A stretch of DNA of 64,000 bases from Mycobacterium sp. 1164966.3 (GCF_001665395.1 NZ_LZSG01000004.1:1-64000), one strand, 5' to 3'. Counted from the stretch's first letter, positions 8,237 through 17,577 are shown. The notes: generated by a model from the sequence alone, not told the origin. Numbers and translations: made by a program.

Positions 8237-10102
8237 CTAGATCGCGCCGAGCGACAACGCCTCGCGGTCGGCGAGGAACGGCATCGGCATCCACCGCGCG
8301 GCCAGCAACGCCTCCATGGTGTTGCCCGGAACGGGTCGCGACAACAAGAAGCCCTGTGCGCGGTGACACCCGTGCTGCATCAAAGTCAGTGCGGCAGCGG
8401 GTGTTTCGACTCCCTCGGCGACCACTTGCAGACCGAAGGCCTCGGCCAGGCCGATGATGGCGCGCACGATGGCCAGGTCGCCGGCGCTGTTGCCCAAGTC
8501 GCGCACGAATCCCAGGTCGATCTTGAGCATGTCGACGGGAAGGGATTTCAGGTGGGACAGGACCGCGTAGCCGGTGCCGAAGTCGTCGATGGCGATCTGG
8601 ACCCCGACCTCCTTGAGCTCGGCGAGGGTCTTGCGGGTGGTTTCGATGTCGTGTACAACCGCGCGCTCGGTGATCTCGAGACATACCGATCCGCCGTCGA
8701 TACCGAATTCCTCGATGGTGTCGGCGACACTGCGGACGAAACCGCGGGTGATCAGTTGCACCGGCGACACATTGATACGCAGGGTCGCGCTCTGTCCGAC
8801 GCCGTTGGCTCTCCAGCGGCTGAATTCGGCGCACGCGGCGCGCATCACCCAGCGGCCCAATTCCCCTGCGAGGTTGGTGGATTCGGCTACGCCGATGAAC
8901 GAATTCGGCAGCAGCAGCCCCCAGATCGGGTGCCGCCAGCGCACCAGCGCCTCGGCCGCCACGATGGCGCCGGTCCACAGATCCACCTCGGGCAGATAGT
9001 GCAGCAGCAGCGCCTCGCTGTCGATGTCGCCCTGCAGGTGCAGCTCGATGTCGTTGCGGAACGCGCTTTTCAGCGACATGTCGTCGGTGGACAGGGCGAC
9101 CTGGTTGCCGCCCTCGCGTTTGGCGCTCAAAACGGCCTCGTCGGCGCGGCACAGCAAGTCGGTGCTGTTGTCACGCCCGGGCATGCCCACCGCCAGCCCG
9201 ATGCTGACGGTGCGGGTGATCATGTGACCACCGATCGCCAGGCGCTCGCGCAGCATCGAGCCGAGCCGGCGGGCGAACGACTCAGCGGTGGCACTCGACA
9301 TCGGCTGCTCGGGGATGACCACGAACTCGTCCCCACCGATTCGGGCGATCATGCTGTTGTTTCCGGCGCACACCCGGATCCGCTGCGCGAAGACGCGGAT
9401 GAACCAGTCGCCCGCGGTATGCCCGAGGTAGTCGTTGATCGGCTTCAGCCGGTCGAGGTCCAGATACAGCACCGCAACCGGACCGGGGCTTCCCGCAGCG
9501 AGCCGGGCGGAAAGGTGCGCGACCAGCGCCCGACGGTTGTACAAGCCGGTCAAATCGTCGTGCTCGGCAAGGTAGCGCAGCTTCTCCTCAGCCGCGATAC
9601 GCGCTTGCAGCTGCGCAAACAGGGCAGCCACCGCCTCGAGCGTGTTGATCTCTTCCTGTTTCCACTTCTTGGTGCCGGCCTTGACGAAACCCAGCACCCC
9701 GGTGGTGACGTCGTGTGAGACGAGCGGCGCGGCGGCCACGGTCGGGGATGAATCGTCGACGGCGTCCCCGCCGCGGCGCTGGAAGAGCCGGTTGCTGTGG
9801 TCCGGCCGGATCACGACGGGTTTGCGGCCGTGTTCGCACTCGGCAAGTACCGGGTCGGCGCTGGTGAAATGCACGACGGCGAGCGGATCCGGATCGGGGA
9901 CGTCCACTCGCGGCGGCCACTCGGCAACCAGCAGGGAGGCCCGGATGTCGTGGTCGTGGTGGCGCAGGAAGCTACCGCTCAGACCCATCTGGTCGACGAG
10001 CTGCGCGAGGACGTTTTCGGTGACTCGGGTCGCGCTGGACGCGGTGGCCTCCATCAGCTGCTTGGCGACGGAGGTAACGAGCAGGTCCAGACTGCGCGGC
10101 AC
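8237..10102 (-). CDS. GAF-GGDEF-EAL cyclic-di-GMP enzyme
   Basis: A 621-residue cytoplasmic protein with GAF (about 15-170), GGDEF (about 190-345) and EAL (about 365-615) domains, the architecture and length of M. tuberculosis Rv1354c. The cyclase signature RIGGDEF is intact at about 254-260. The phosphodiesterase residues are also present: EALVRW, EITER, DDFGTGY, LKID and VVAEGVET. The product-inhibition RxxD site before GGDEF is not present. I chose GTG at 10102 because GGAGG precedes it by 5 nt; a longer GTG start at 10120 lacks such a site. It is the first gene of the leftward polysaccharide operon, which links cyclic-di-GMP to polymer output. Confidence 0.9.
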   Translation of the reverse strand: MPRSLDLLVTSVAKQLMEATASSATRVTENVLAQLVDQMGLSGSFLRHHDHDIRASLLVAEWPPRVDVPDPDPLAVVHFTSADPVLAECEHGRKPVVIRPDHSNRLFQRRGGDAVDDSSPTVAAAPLVSHDVTTGVLGFVKAGTKKWKQEEINTLEAVAALFAQLQARIAAEEKLRYLAEHDDLTGLYNRRALVAHLSARLAAGSPGPVAVLYLDLDRLKPINDYLGHTAGDWFIRVFAQRIRVCAGNNSMIARIGGDEFVVIPEQPMSSATAESFARRLGSMLRERLAIGGHMITRTVSIGLAVGMPGRDNSTDLLCRADEAVLSAKREGGNQVALSTDDMSLKSAFRNDIELHLQGDIDSEALLLHYLPEVDLWTGAIVAAEALVRWRHPIWGLLLPNSFIGVAESTNLAGELGRWVMRAACAEFSRWRANGVGQSATLRINVSPVQLITRGFVRSVADTIEEFGIDGGSVCLEITERAVVHDIETTRKTLAELKEVGVQIAIDDFGTGYAVLSHLKSLPVDMLKIDLGFVRDLGNSAGDLAIVRAIIGLAEAFGLQVVAEGVETPAAALTLMQHGCHRAQGFLLSRPVPGNTMEALLAARWMPMPFLADREALSLGAI

Positions 10103-10504
10103 TAGATCCTCCGATAGCACATGTCCCTTCTGGGCGCCCGCTCATCGAGGCCCGACCAGGGACTGGTCGTCTTACCGACTGCTTTTCCCGATGCACAACC
10201 GCGCGCAATAGGGATCCCCGTTTGTTCAACTGGTTTCGTGGTTAGCCGACCCGGGGCAAGGCCGAACTGTGTCGGAAAGCGTAGCATGTGCGGCCCGCGC
10301 CCACCCGGTTCAATCCGGGCCGCGACCTGCGCTGAAACCAGTCTCGCGGGGTTACGGCCGGACACCCGTCGACGTCGGCTACGGTTGTTGCCTCAGCAAA
10401 CGGCACAAGGCAGTCTGGGCGCGGTCGGGGGACTATCGGGCCGCCTCGAAGGGCCCGGTCAAAAGCCCGAAGCGTTATTCGAAACGGCCAGGAGCCCACC
10501 GCAG
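10103..10504. other. Divergent intergenic region
   Basis: About 400 bp between the cyclic-di-GMP enzyme and the FkbM gene, so it must hold both promoters. A small hairpin (CCCGG-TTCAAT-CCGGG, about 10308-10323) is visible. I see no convincing gene; reading frames entering from the right-hand CDS lack an RBS and conserved content. Confidence 0.5.
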
Positions 10505-11305
10505 ATGTCCGTCGCACACTCGATCAGGCGTTGGCTGGCGCCTGCGGCGAAGACGGTGGCACCGCGGCGGTACTGGCGGCGCAAATTCGGCATCCTGCAG
10601 CGTCTCGGCGAATCGCACCCAGACGTCATGCTGGCCCGCTCGCTGTGCCATCCGGACCGCATCTCGCTGGACATCGGGGCGTCCATTGGCGAATTCACCA
10701 TCGCCATGCTCGCGGCGTCGCGCGCGGTGATCGCGTTCGAACCGCGGCCGACGCAGGCCCGCGATCTGATGGCGATGTTCGACGCGGTCGGCGCTTCGGT
10801 CCGGGTCGAGGCGGTGGCGCTGTCGGATCAGCCGGGAGTGACCGCGATGCGGGTGGTGCCCGACGATCCCGGGCGCAGCACGATCGACGACAGCAACCCA
10901 CTGAGCGACCTGGGCGAGGGCGGAGATTTGGTCCAGGCCATCGACGTGCCGGTGCGGCGCCTCGACGACTTGGAGCTGGACAACGTCGGCCTGGTCAAGA
11001 TCGACGTCGAAGGCCACGAGCTGGCAGTGCTGCGCGGCGCCGCGGACACCCTCACCCGCAACCGGCCCGCGGTGCTGGTGGAAGCCGAAGAACGCCACCA
11101 CCCCCACGCCGTCGCATCGATCACCGAGTTTTTGTCCGGTCTCGGCTACACCGGTTATTTCGACGTCGGCGGCACCCGCCGGCCGGTGCAGGAGTTCGAC
11201 CCGGCCGAGCATCAAAACCCGGCGAACATCGGCGGCCGGGAGGAGGGCTGGGCCGTCCGCGGCGTCTACGTCAACAACTTCGTCTTCCTGCCGACGGATT
11301 CGTGA
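10505..11305 (+). CDS. FkbM family SAM-dependent methyltransferase
   Basis: A 266-residue class I methyltransferase. The SAM loop is DIGASIGEFTIAM (about 58-70), and the FkbM signature VKIDVEGHELAVLRGA follows at about 165-180. FkbM proteins O-methylate sugars or polyketides. Here the target could be the polysaccharide made by the adjacent locus, but the gene points away from it. The ATG at 10505 has AGGAG ten bases upstream; the frame is open to 10121 without support. Confidence 0.85.
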   Translation: MSVAHSIRRWLAPAAKTVAPRRYWRRKFGILQRLGESHPDVMLARSLCHPDRISLDIGASIGEFTIAMLAASRAVIAFEPRPTQARDLMAMFDAVGASVRVEAVALSDQPGVTAMRVVPDDPGRSTIDDSNPLSDLGEGGDLVQAIDVPVRRLDDLELDNVGLVKIDVEGHELAVLRGAADTLTRNRPAVLVEAEERHHPHAVASITEFLSGLGYTGYFDVGGTRRPVQEFDPAEHQNPANIGGREEGWAVRGVYVNNFVFLPTDS

Positions 11306-11392
11306 AACAGGTCACAATCGGGCCCTAAGATGTCACGCCCGGCCGGCTCGCGGTGTCTCAAGGTCACAAGTCCGATCAACAGGAGACAGGAA

Positions 11393-12589
11393 ATGACCAA
11401 GAGAACCCATGTCGTCGTGGTCGGGGGCGGATACGCCGGCACCCTGGCCGCCAACCATCTGCGGCAGCGCCCCGACATCGACATCACCCTGCTAAACCCG
11501 CGCCCGATGTTCGTCGAACGGATCCGGCTGCACCAGTTGGTCGCCAACACCGGCACCGCCACCGTCGACTACCGTTCGCTGCTCGGCGAAGGAATCCAGC
11601 TGATCGTCGACAGCGCCGACCACATCGACGCCGATGCCCGGCGGATCGTCCTGGCGTCCGGCGCTTCGGTGGACTACGACTACCTCATCTACGCGGTGGG
11701 CAGTACCGGCGCGACCACCGCCGAGACGTCCGCGGTCCCCGGGGTGGCTCAATTCGCTTACTCCGTAGCCGATTTCGAGAGCGCGCAGCGGCTGCACTAC
11801 GCGGTGACCGATCTGCCTCTCGGTGCTCCGGTCGCGGTGGTGGGCGGCGGACTGACCGGCATCGAAACGGCTTGCGAGCTGGCCGAGCAGGGCCGTCCGG
11901 TGACGCTGATCTGCGGTGGGATCCTGGGGCCGTCGTTGAGCGAGCGGGGCCGGCGCAAGGTGGCCAAGCGACTGCGCGCGCTCGAGGTGAACGTACTCGA
12001 GTTCGATCCGGCCGCCGAGGTGCAGTGGGACGCGGTGGTGCTGTCGGACGGCGCCGTCGTGCCCAGCGCAGTGACGGTGTGGACGGCCGGCTTCGCCGTG
12101 CCCGATCTGGCTGCACGCAGCGGCCTTGCCACCGACGCGATGGGCCGGCTGCTCACCGACGAGACGCTGACCAGCGTGGACGACGAGCGCATCGTCGCCG
12201 CCGGTGACGCCGCCGCGCCGTCGAGCCTGCCGCTGCGGATGAGCTGCCAGGCGGCCGGGCCGTTGGGCGCGCAGGCCGCCCGCACTCTGCTCAGCCGGGT
12301 CGCCGGCCGCACTCCCGAGCCGCTGAACCAGGTGTTCGTCGGCCAGTGCATCAGCCTCGGCCGCAGCGAGGGCATCTTCCAGATCTCGCACAGCGACGAC
12401 ACCCCGCGGAACATCGCGGTGGCCGGCCGGACCGCCGCGTCGGTCAAGGAGGCCGTCTGCAAGGGCACGGTGTGGCTGCTGCGTCGCGAGGCGGCCAAAC
12501 CAGGTTCCTACCGGTGGCTCAAGGGCGGCATGCGCAAGGCGCAATTGGCCGCGTTCGAGCCGACGCCAGATCAGGTCGCGCCGCGATGA
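11393..12589 (+). CDS. NDH-2-like FAD-dependent oxidoreductase
   Basis: A 398-residue pyridine-nucleotide-disulfide oxidoreductase-type flavoprotein. The FAD-binding start is VVVVGGGYAGTLAANHL, the NAD(P)H-binding GxGxxG is VAVVGGGLTGIETACELAE, and the C-terminal FAD loop is RIVAAGDAAAP. It resembles NADH:quinone oxidoreductase-like proteins without obvious membrane helices. The ATG follows AGGAG. Its stop overlaps the start of an ECF41 sigma factor (ATGA), and ECF41 factors are typically genetically linked to such oxidoreductases, so it is probably the target of that sigma factor. The substrate is unknown. Confidence 0.88.
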   Translation: MTKRTHVVVVGGGYAGTLAANHLRQRPDIDITLLNPRPMFVERIRLHQLVANTGTATVDYRSLLGEGIQLIVDSADHIDADARRIVLASGASVDYDYLIYAVGSTGATTAETSAVPGVAQFAYSVADFESAQRLHYAVTDLPLGAPVAVVGGGLTGIETACELAEQGRPVTLICGGILGPSLSERGRRKVAKRLRALEVNVLEFDPAAEVQWDAVVLSDGAVVPSAVTVWTAGFAVPDLAARSGLATDAMGRLLTDETLTSVDDERIVAAGDAAAPSSLPLRMSCQAAGPLGAQAARTLLSRVAGRTPEPLNQVFVGQCISLGRSEGIFQISHSDDTPRNIAVAGRTAASVKEAVCKGTVWLLRREAAKPGSYRWLKGGMRKAQLAAFEPTPDQVAPR

Positions 12590-13515
12590 GTTCGTCGCCG
12601 GGCGATGGTGAACACGCCGAACGGTTCACGCTGCTGCGACCGTTGCTGTTCACCATCGCCTACGAAATCCTCGGCTCGGCAACCGAAGCCGACGACGTGC
12701 TGCAGGACAGCTACCTGCGGTGGGCCAACGTCGACCTGGCGGGGGTGCACGACACCAAGTCCTATCTGGCTCAACTGGTCACGCGCCAGGCCCTGAATGC
12801 CTTGCGGGCCGGCGCGCGGCGACGTGAGGAGTACGTGGGGCCCTGGCTGCCCGAACCGCTGCTCCTCGAAGAGCAAGACCCGTCGTCGGATGTGGTTCTG
12901 GCGGAATCGGTTTCAATGGCGATGCTGGTGTTGCTGGAAACGCTCAGCCCGGACGAACGCGCGGTGTTCGTGCTGCGCGAGGTGTTCGGGTTCGACTACG
13001 GCGAGATTGCCGAAGCTGTCGACAAGCCGGCGCCGACGGTCCGCCAGGTCGCCCACCGGGCACGTGAACACGTCCGCGCCAGGCGCAAGTGGGGCGGGGC
13101 CACCCGAGAACCCGTGGACCCGCAACGCAACGCCGAGATCACCGCGCAGTTCTTGCAGACGGCGGCCAGCGGCGATGTCGAGGCGCTGATGGCGATGCTG
13201 GCTCCGGACGCCACCTGGATGGCCGACGGCGGAGGCAAGGTGAGCGCGGCCCGCAAGCCGGTTATCGGCGCCGAGCGGGTGGCCCGGGCCATCACCGGCC
13301 TGATGCGCAAAGCTGGGACCGGAGTGCGCGTCGAGATGGTGACCTGCAACAGCGCCCCGGCGGTGTTGTTCTACCTCGACGAGCAGCCGGCGATGGTGGT
13401 CACGCTCGAGATCGCCTACGAGGTTGACGGGCCGAAGATCACCAACTTCTACGTGATGCGTAACCCGGACAAACTCGTCGCGCTGGCCACCGCACGCGAG
13501 ATCAGCCGCGGCTAG
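12586..13515 (+). CDS. ECF41-type sigma factor with SnoaL-like C-terminus (SigJ-like)
   Basis: A 309-residue extracytoplasmic-function sigma factor. Sigma region 2 (FTIAYEILGSATEADDVLQDSYLRW) and region 4 (LSPDERAVFVLREVFGFDYGEIAEAV...) are followed by a SnoaL/NTF2-like domain of about 120 residues. The ECF41 marks are present: WLPEP in the linker, DGGGK in the C-terminal domain, and NPDK near the end. No anti-sigma gene is adjacent, as expected because the C-terminal domain regulates activity in this group. It is translationally coupled to the upstream oxidoreductase. The M. tuberculosis relative is SigJ; orthology is not proven. Confidence 0.88.
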   Translation: MSSSPGDGEHAERFTLLRPLLFTIAYEILGSATEADDVLQDSYLRWANVDLAGVHDTKSYLAQLVTRQALNALRAGARRREEYVGPWLPEPLLLEEQDPSSDVVLAESVSMAMLVLLETLSPDERAVFVLREVFGFDYGEIAEAVDKPAPTVRQVAHRAREHVRARRKWGGATREPVDPQRNAEITAQFLQTAASGDVEALMAMLAPDATWMADGGGKVSAARKPVIGAERVARAITGLMRKAGTGVRVEMVTCNSAPAVLFYLDEQPAMVVTLEIAYEVDGPKITNFYVMRNPDKLVALATAREISRG

Positions 13516-13543
13516 AAATCCGAGGTTCTGTCAAGCTTGGGCA

Positions 13544-14782
13544 ATGCGAATCGAGCGGCTCGGCGATCTCGGCGGCGCACCCAGAGTGTTGCGCGCCGTC
13601 GGCGACGCCACCCGCCGGCTCGGTCTGCCACCACCGGCCGCGCTCACCGGCGAGTGGTTCGGCGCACTGGCCGTGATCGCACCGAGTGTCTCGGTGCAAC
13701 CGGTTGACGCGGCATTCGATGTCCGGCCCGCCCTGGATGGACCGGACGGCACGGCGGTGGGCGGCGGCTGGGTTGGGTATCTGTCCTACCCCGACGCCGG
13801 GGCCGACCGGCAGGGAAGCCGGATCCCGGAAGCCGCCGGCGGCTGGACCGACTGCGTGCTGCGCTGCGACCGCGACGCGCAATGGTGGTACGAGAGCCTC
13901 TCGGGCGCGCCGATGCCGAGCTGGCTGGCCGGCGCCCTCACAGCACCGCCGGCGCCGCCGCGGGACTGCCGGATCGACTGGGGATCGGCGGACCGCGAAA
14001 CCCACCGCGACGGGGTGCTCGCCTGCCTGGAGGCGATCGGCGCCGGCGAGGTCTACCAGGCCTGCGTCTGCACGCAGTTCACCGGGACCGTCGACGGAGA
14101 CCCGCTGGACTTCTTCGCCGAGGGCGTCGCACGCACCTCCCCGGCCCGCGCGGCCTATGTCGCCGGACGTTGGGGAGCGGTGGCATCGCTGTCCCCCGAA
14201 CTTTTCCTGCGGCGCAGAGGTAGCGCCGTGACGTCCAGCCCGATCAAGGGCACGCTGCCGCTCGATGCCTGGCCGGCGGCGCTGAGGGCTTCGGCCAAAG
14301 ACGTCGCCGAGAACATCATGATCGTCGACCTGGTGCGCAATGACCTTGGGCGAGTTGCCATTACCGGCACGGTCACCGTGCCCGAACTACTGGTGGTGCG
14401 CCGCGCGCCGGGCGTATGGCATCTGGTGTCCACGGTGTCCGCGCGAGTTCCGGCCGAGCTTCCGACGTCGGCGCTGCTGGACGCCGCCTTTCCGCCGGCC
14501 TCGGTTACCGGGACACCGAAATTGCGTGCCCGTCAGCTGATTTCGCAATGGGAGCCGCGTCGTCGCGGGATATACTGCGGCACAGTAGGTTTGGCTTCCC
14601 CGATAGCGGGCTGCGAGCTCAACGTGGCGATCCGCACAGTCGAATTCGACCCTGCGGGCCACGCCGTGCTCGGAGTCGGCGGCGGCATCACCGCCGACTC
14701 CGATCCCGACGCCGAATGGGAAGAATGCCTGCACAAGGCGGCCCCGATCGTCGAACTGCCGACCGCCGCGCCTGTCGGCTGA
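13544..14782 (+). CDS. pabB: Aminodeoxychorismate synthase component I
   Basis: A 412-residue chorismate-binding enzyme that converts chorismate plus ammonia to 4-amino-4-deoxychorismate for folate synthesis. The PabB-type PIKGT motif (the Lys distinguishes PabB from anthranilate synthase), ENIMIVDLVRNDLGRV, the FPPASVTGTPK segment and YCGTVGLASP are all in the expected order. It corresponds to Rv1005c at one end of the conserved block. The start at 13544 has no strong RBS but begins the conserved N-terminus. Confidence 0.9.
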   Translation: MRIERLGDLGGAPRVLRAVGDATRRLGLPPPAALTGEWFGALAVIAPSVSVQPVDAAFDVRPALDGPDGTAVGGGWVGYLSYPDAGADRQGSRIPEAAGGWTDCVLRCDRDAQWWYESLSGAPMPSWLAGALTAPPAPPRDCRIDWGSADRETHRDGVLACLEAIGAGEVYQACVCTQFTGTVDGDPLDFFAEGVARTSPARAAYVAGRWGAVASLSPELFLRRRGSAVTSSPIKGTLPLDAWPAALRASAKDVAENIMIVDLVRNDLGRVAITGTVTVPELLVVRRAPGVWHLVSTVSARVPAELPTSALLDAAFPPASVTGTPKLRARQLISQWEPRRRGIYCGTVGLASPIAGCELNVAIRTVEFDPAGHAVLGVGGGITADSDPDAEWEECLHKAAPIVELPTAAPVG

Positions 14783-14791
14783 GCGGTTGCC

Positions 14792-14984
14792 GGGCTTTGG
14801 GTGTGAATCCTGGGCTTTGGTGTGAAGCCTGGGCTTTGCGAGTGAAGCCTGGGCTTTGGGTGTGAACCCTGGGCTTTGCGAGTCAAGCCTGGGCGGAAAT
14901 GCGCGCCGATTTCCCGCCCTACTGTCACGCCGAAAGCCGTGATTTCACAGCGAAAGCCGTCAGTTCACGCCGAATGCGCGATAC
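14792..14984. repeat. Two opposed arrays of 20-bp tandem repeats
   Basis: Five tandem units (14792-14811, 14812-14830, 14831-14850, 14851-14870, 14871-14890) share the form GGGCTTTGGGTGTGAATCCT with changes at a few sites. After 34 bp come three 20-bp units (14925-14984) of form TCACGCCGAAAGCCGTGATT. The second array resembles the reverse complement of the first (TTCAC..CCAAAGCC), so the whole is a diverged inverted repeat able to fold. It lies between convergent pabB and rsmI, suggesting a terminator-like or mobile small repeat. No gene is seen between 14783 and 15058. Confidence 0.85.
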
Positions 14985-15058
14985 GTGCTGATCCCCGCCG
15001 AACAAGAATGCCGAGGCCGATACTGATGCCGTCCATGCATCCCGCGGCTGGCCGGACT

Positions 15059-15910
15059 TCAGTCTTCCTCGCGCGACCGCAGCACCGCGTCATAAAGCTG
15101 GCGGGTGCGCACCTCCGAATGCCGGCCGGCGACCAGGCTGCAGGCGTCCTTGATGCGGACCCCGCCGGCGACCAGCTCCTCCACCTCTTCGACCAGCGAA
15201 TCCACCAGCGAGGACGGGTCGCCGTGCGGGAGCGCACCGCCCAACACGACCGTTATCTCGCCGAGCACACCGTCGGCCGCCCACTCGGCCAGCTCGTCGA
15301 GCGATCCGCGAACGACTTCCTCGTGCACTTTGGTCAACTCCCGGCACACCGCCGCCCGGCGCGCACCCCCCAGCTGCTCGACGGCGTCGCGCAGGCAGGC
15401 GGCCAACCGCCGAGGCGATTCGAAGAAGACACAGGTCCGCGACTCGTCGGCCAGGGACGCCAGCCAGGTTCGGCGCGCCGATTTCTTGCGCGGGGCGAAG
15501 CCCTCGAAGCAGAACTTCTCCGCCGGCAGACCGGATACGGCCAACGCGGTGATCACCGCGGACGGTCCGGGCAGACACTGCACCGGCAGCCCGGCAGCCG
15601 CGCACGCGACGACCAGCCGGTAGCCGGGGTCGCTGATCACCGGCATTCCGGCGTCGCTGACCACCAGCACCGTCGCGCCGGATTCGATCGCGGGCAGCAG
15701 CGATGCGGCCCGGGCCGCCTCGACCCGGTCGAACAGGCTGACCACCCGACCGGTGATCGTGACGTCGAGCGCCTTGGCCAGGTTTCGCACTCGCCGGGTG
15801 TCCTCCGCGGCCACCACGTCGGCCTGCGCCAGCGCGTCGATCAGCCGTGGCGAGGCGTCTGAGGGCTGGCCCAACGGGGTCGCGGCGAGCAACAGGCGGC
15901 CATGGGTCAT
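15059..15910 (-). CDS. rsmI: 16S rRNA (cytidine-1402 2'-O)-methyltransferase
   Basis: A 283-residue SPOUT-unrelated TP-methylase family enzyme that 2'-O-methylates C1402 in the ribosomal P site. It has the family's LLLAATPLGQPSDASPRL start, VSDAGMPVISDPG, LPGPSAVITALAVSGLP and FFESPRRL motifs, and the usual C-terminal tail. The ATG at 15910 begins MTHGRLLLAATPLG as in Rv1003. The start is only 24 bp from the divergent pmt start, so both promoters must overlap the neighbouring gene. Confidence 0.93.
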   Translation of the reverse strand: MTHGRLLLAATPLGQPSDASPRLIDALAQADVVAAEDTRRVRNLAKALDVTITGRVVSLFDRVEAARAASLLPAIESGATVLVVSDAGMPVISDPGYRLVVACAAAGLPVQCLPGPSAVITALAVSGLPAEKFCFEGFAPRKKSARRTWLASLADESRTCVFFESPRRLAACLRDAVEQLGGARRAAVCRELTKVHEEVVRGSLDELAEWAADGVLGEITVVLGGALPHGDPSSLVDSLVEEVEELVAGGVRIKDACSLVAGRHSEVRTRQLYDAVLRSREED

Positions 15911-15934
15911 GACGGACAGCCTACGATCGACGTG

Positions 15935-17506
15935 ATGACCGCCCCGCCCCAAGAAATGCCTGACGTCGTGCAGGAGCGAGTCATACCCGTCGTCAGCCCC
16001 GGCCCGGTGGTTCCGGTCGCCGATTTCGGGCCGGTGGACCGGATGCGCGGTTGGATCGTCACAGCCGTGGTCGCGCTGCTCGGGGTGATCACCCGCTTTC
16101 TGAACCTGGGCTCGCCGACCGATGCCGGTACGCCGATCTTCGACGAGAAGCACTACGCGCCGCAGGCCTGGCAGGTGTTGCATAACCATTGGGTCGAGGA
16201 CAACCCGGGCTACGGCCTTGTCGTCCATCCCCCGGTCGGCAAGCAACTGATTGCGCTCGGCGAGGCGCTCTTCGGTTACAACGGAGTGGGCTGGCGGTTC
16301 ACCGGCGCAGTGCTCGGCGTCGTGCTGGTGGTGCTGGTGACGCGCATCGTCCGGCGGATCAGCCGTTCGACGTTGGTCGGCGGCATCGCCGGGGTGCTGC
16401 TGGTCTGCGACGGCGTCAGCTTTGTCGCCGCACGGACCGCACTGCTCGACGGCTTCCTCACGTTCCTGGTGGTCGCGGCTTTCGGTGCGCTGATCGTCGA
16501 CCGCGATCAGGTTCGGCAACGGATGCACGTCGCGCTGCTGGAAGGCCGTATCGCGGAGACCACATGGGGGCCGCGGCTCGGTGTGCGCTGGTGGCGGTTC
16601 GGCGCCGGGGTGCTACTCGGATTGGCTTGTGCGACAAAGTGGTCCGGCCTGTACTTCGTGCTGTTCTTCGGCGCCATGTCACTGGCCTTCGACGTGGCCG
16701 CGCGCCGTCAATACCAGGTGCCCAGGCCGTGGGTGGGGGTGTTGGGACGCGACGTGCCACCGACCGGTTATGCGTTGGGGCTCATCCCGTTTGCGGTCTA
16801 CCTGGCCAGCTATGCGGGTTGGTTCGCGTCCGAGACCGCGATCGACCGCCATCAGGTTGGCCAGACCATCGGACCCAAAAGCGTTGTTCCGCTGCCGGAT
16901 GCGATTCGCTCGCTGTGGTATTACACCGCAAAGGCCTTCCAATTCCATGCCAGCCTGACGAATTCCGCGGGCAATCACCATCCCTGGGAATCCAAACCGT
17001 GGAGCTGGCCGATGTCGTTGCGGCCGGTGCTCTACGCGATCGACCAGCAGAACGTTCCCGGCTGCGGCGCACAGTCCTGCGTCAAGGCCGAGATGATGGT
17101 CGGCACCCCCGCCATGTGGTGGCTGGCCGTGCCCGTATTGCTCTATGCGACATGGCGAATGCTGGTCCGACGCGACTGGCGCTACGCCGCGGTATGGGTC
17201 GGCTACTGCGCCGGGTGGCTGCCCTGGTTCGCCGACATCGACCGGCAGATGTACTTCTTCTATGCGGCGACGATGGCGCCGTTCCTGGTGATGGCCATCG
17301 CGCTGATTCTCGGCGATGTTCTCTATCAGGTCCCCCCCGTCAGAACGCGGCAGGGTGCCGAACGACGCACGCTGGGGCTGATCGCCGTGTCGTGCTACGT
17401 CGCCTTGGTGGCGACGAACTTCGCCTGGCTATTTCCGGTGCTCACCGGTCTGCCGATCTCGCAAGAGACCTGGGACATGGAGATCTGGCTCCCAAGCTGG
17501 CGGTGA
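15935..17506 (+). CDS. pmt: Dolichyl-phosphate-mannose protein O-mannosyltransferase
   Basis: A 523-residue GT39 membrane enzyme that moves mannose from polyprenyl-phosphomannose to Ser/Thr of exported proteins during Sec translocation. The first external loop carries the catalytic acidic pair in GTPIFDEKHYAPQAW. About ten further membrane segments follow, ending LPISQETWDMEIWLPSWR as in Rv1002c. ATG at 15935 or the GTG one codon earlier are both possible. It sits divergent from rsmI and convergent with arcA. Confidence 0.93.
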   Translation: MTAPPQEMPDVVQERVIPVVSPGPVVPVADFGPVDRMRGWIVTAVVALLGVITRFLNLGSPTDAGTPIFDEKHYAPQAWQVLHNHWVEDNPGYGLVVHPPVGKQLIALGEALFGYNGVGWRFTGAVLGVVLVVLVTRIVRRISRSTLVGGIAGVLLVCDGVSFVAARTALLDGFLTFLVVAAFGALIVDRDQVRQRMHVALLEGRIAETTWGPRLGVRWWRFGAGVLLGLACATKWSGLYFVLFFGAMSLAFDVAARRQYQVPRPWVGVLGRDVPPTGYALGLIPFAVYLASYAGWFASETAIDRHQVGQTIGPKSVVPLPDAIRSLWYYTAKAFQFHASLTNSAGNHHPWESKPWSWPMSLRPVLYAIDQQNVPGCGAQSCVKAEMMVGTPAMWWLAVPVLLYATWRMLVRRDWRYAAVWVGYCAGWLPWFADIDRQMYFFYAATMAPFLVMAIALILGDVLYQVPPVRTRQGAERRTLGLIAVSCYVALVATNFAWLFPVLTGLPISQETWDMEIWLPSWR

Positions 17507-17514
17507 CTGTGCCC

Positions 17515-17568
17515 AGCAGACGCAAAATCGCCTCAATCAGGCGTAATTTGGGCGATTCTGCGTCTGCT
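17515..17568. terminator. Bidirectional terminator hairpin
   Basis: An 18-bp inverted repeat (AGCAGACGCAAAATCGCC and its near complement, one mismatch) with an 18-nt loop. It fills the gap between the convergent pmt and arcA genes, a typical place for a shared mycobacterial terminator. Confidence 0.8.
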
Positions 17569-17577
17569 CGCCCACAC

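Noticed and set aside
10300..10330. tRNA T-arm (GGTTCAATCC hairpin)
   Set aside because: Only a short hairpin is present; no acceptor, anticodon or D-arm surrounds it.
14792..14984. CRISPR array
   Set aside because: Units are contiguous 20-bp tandem repeats without unique spacers, and no cas genes are present.
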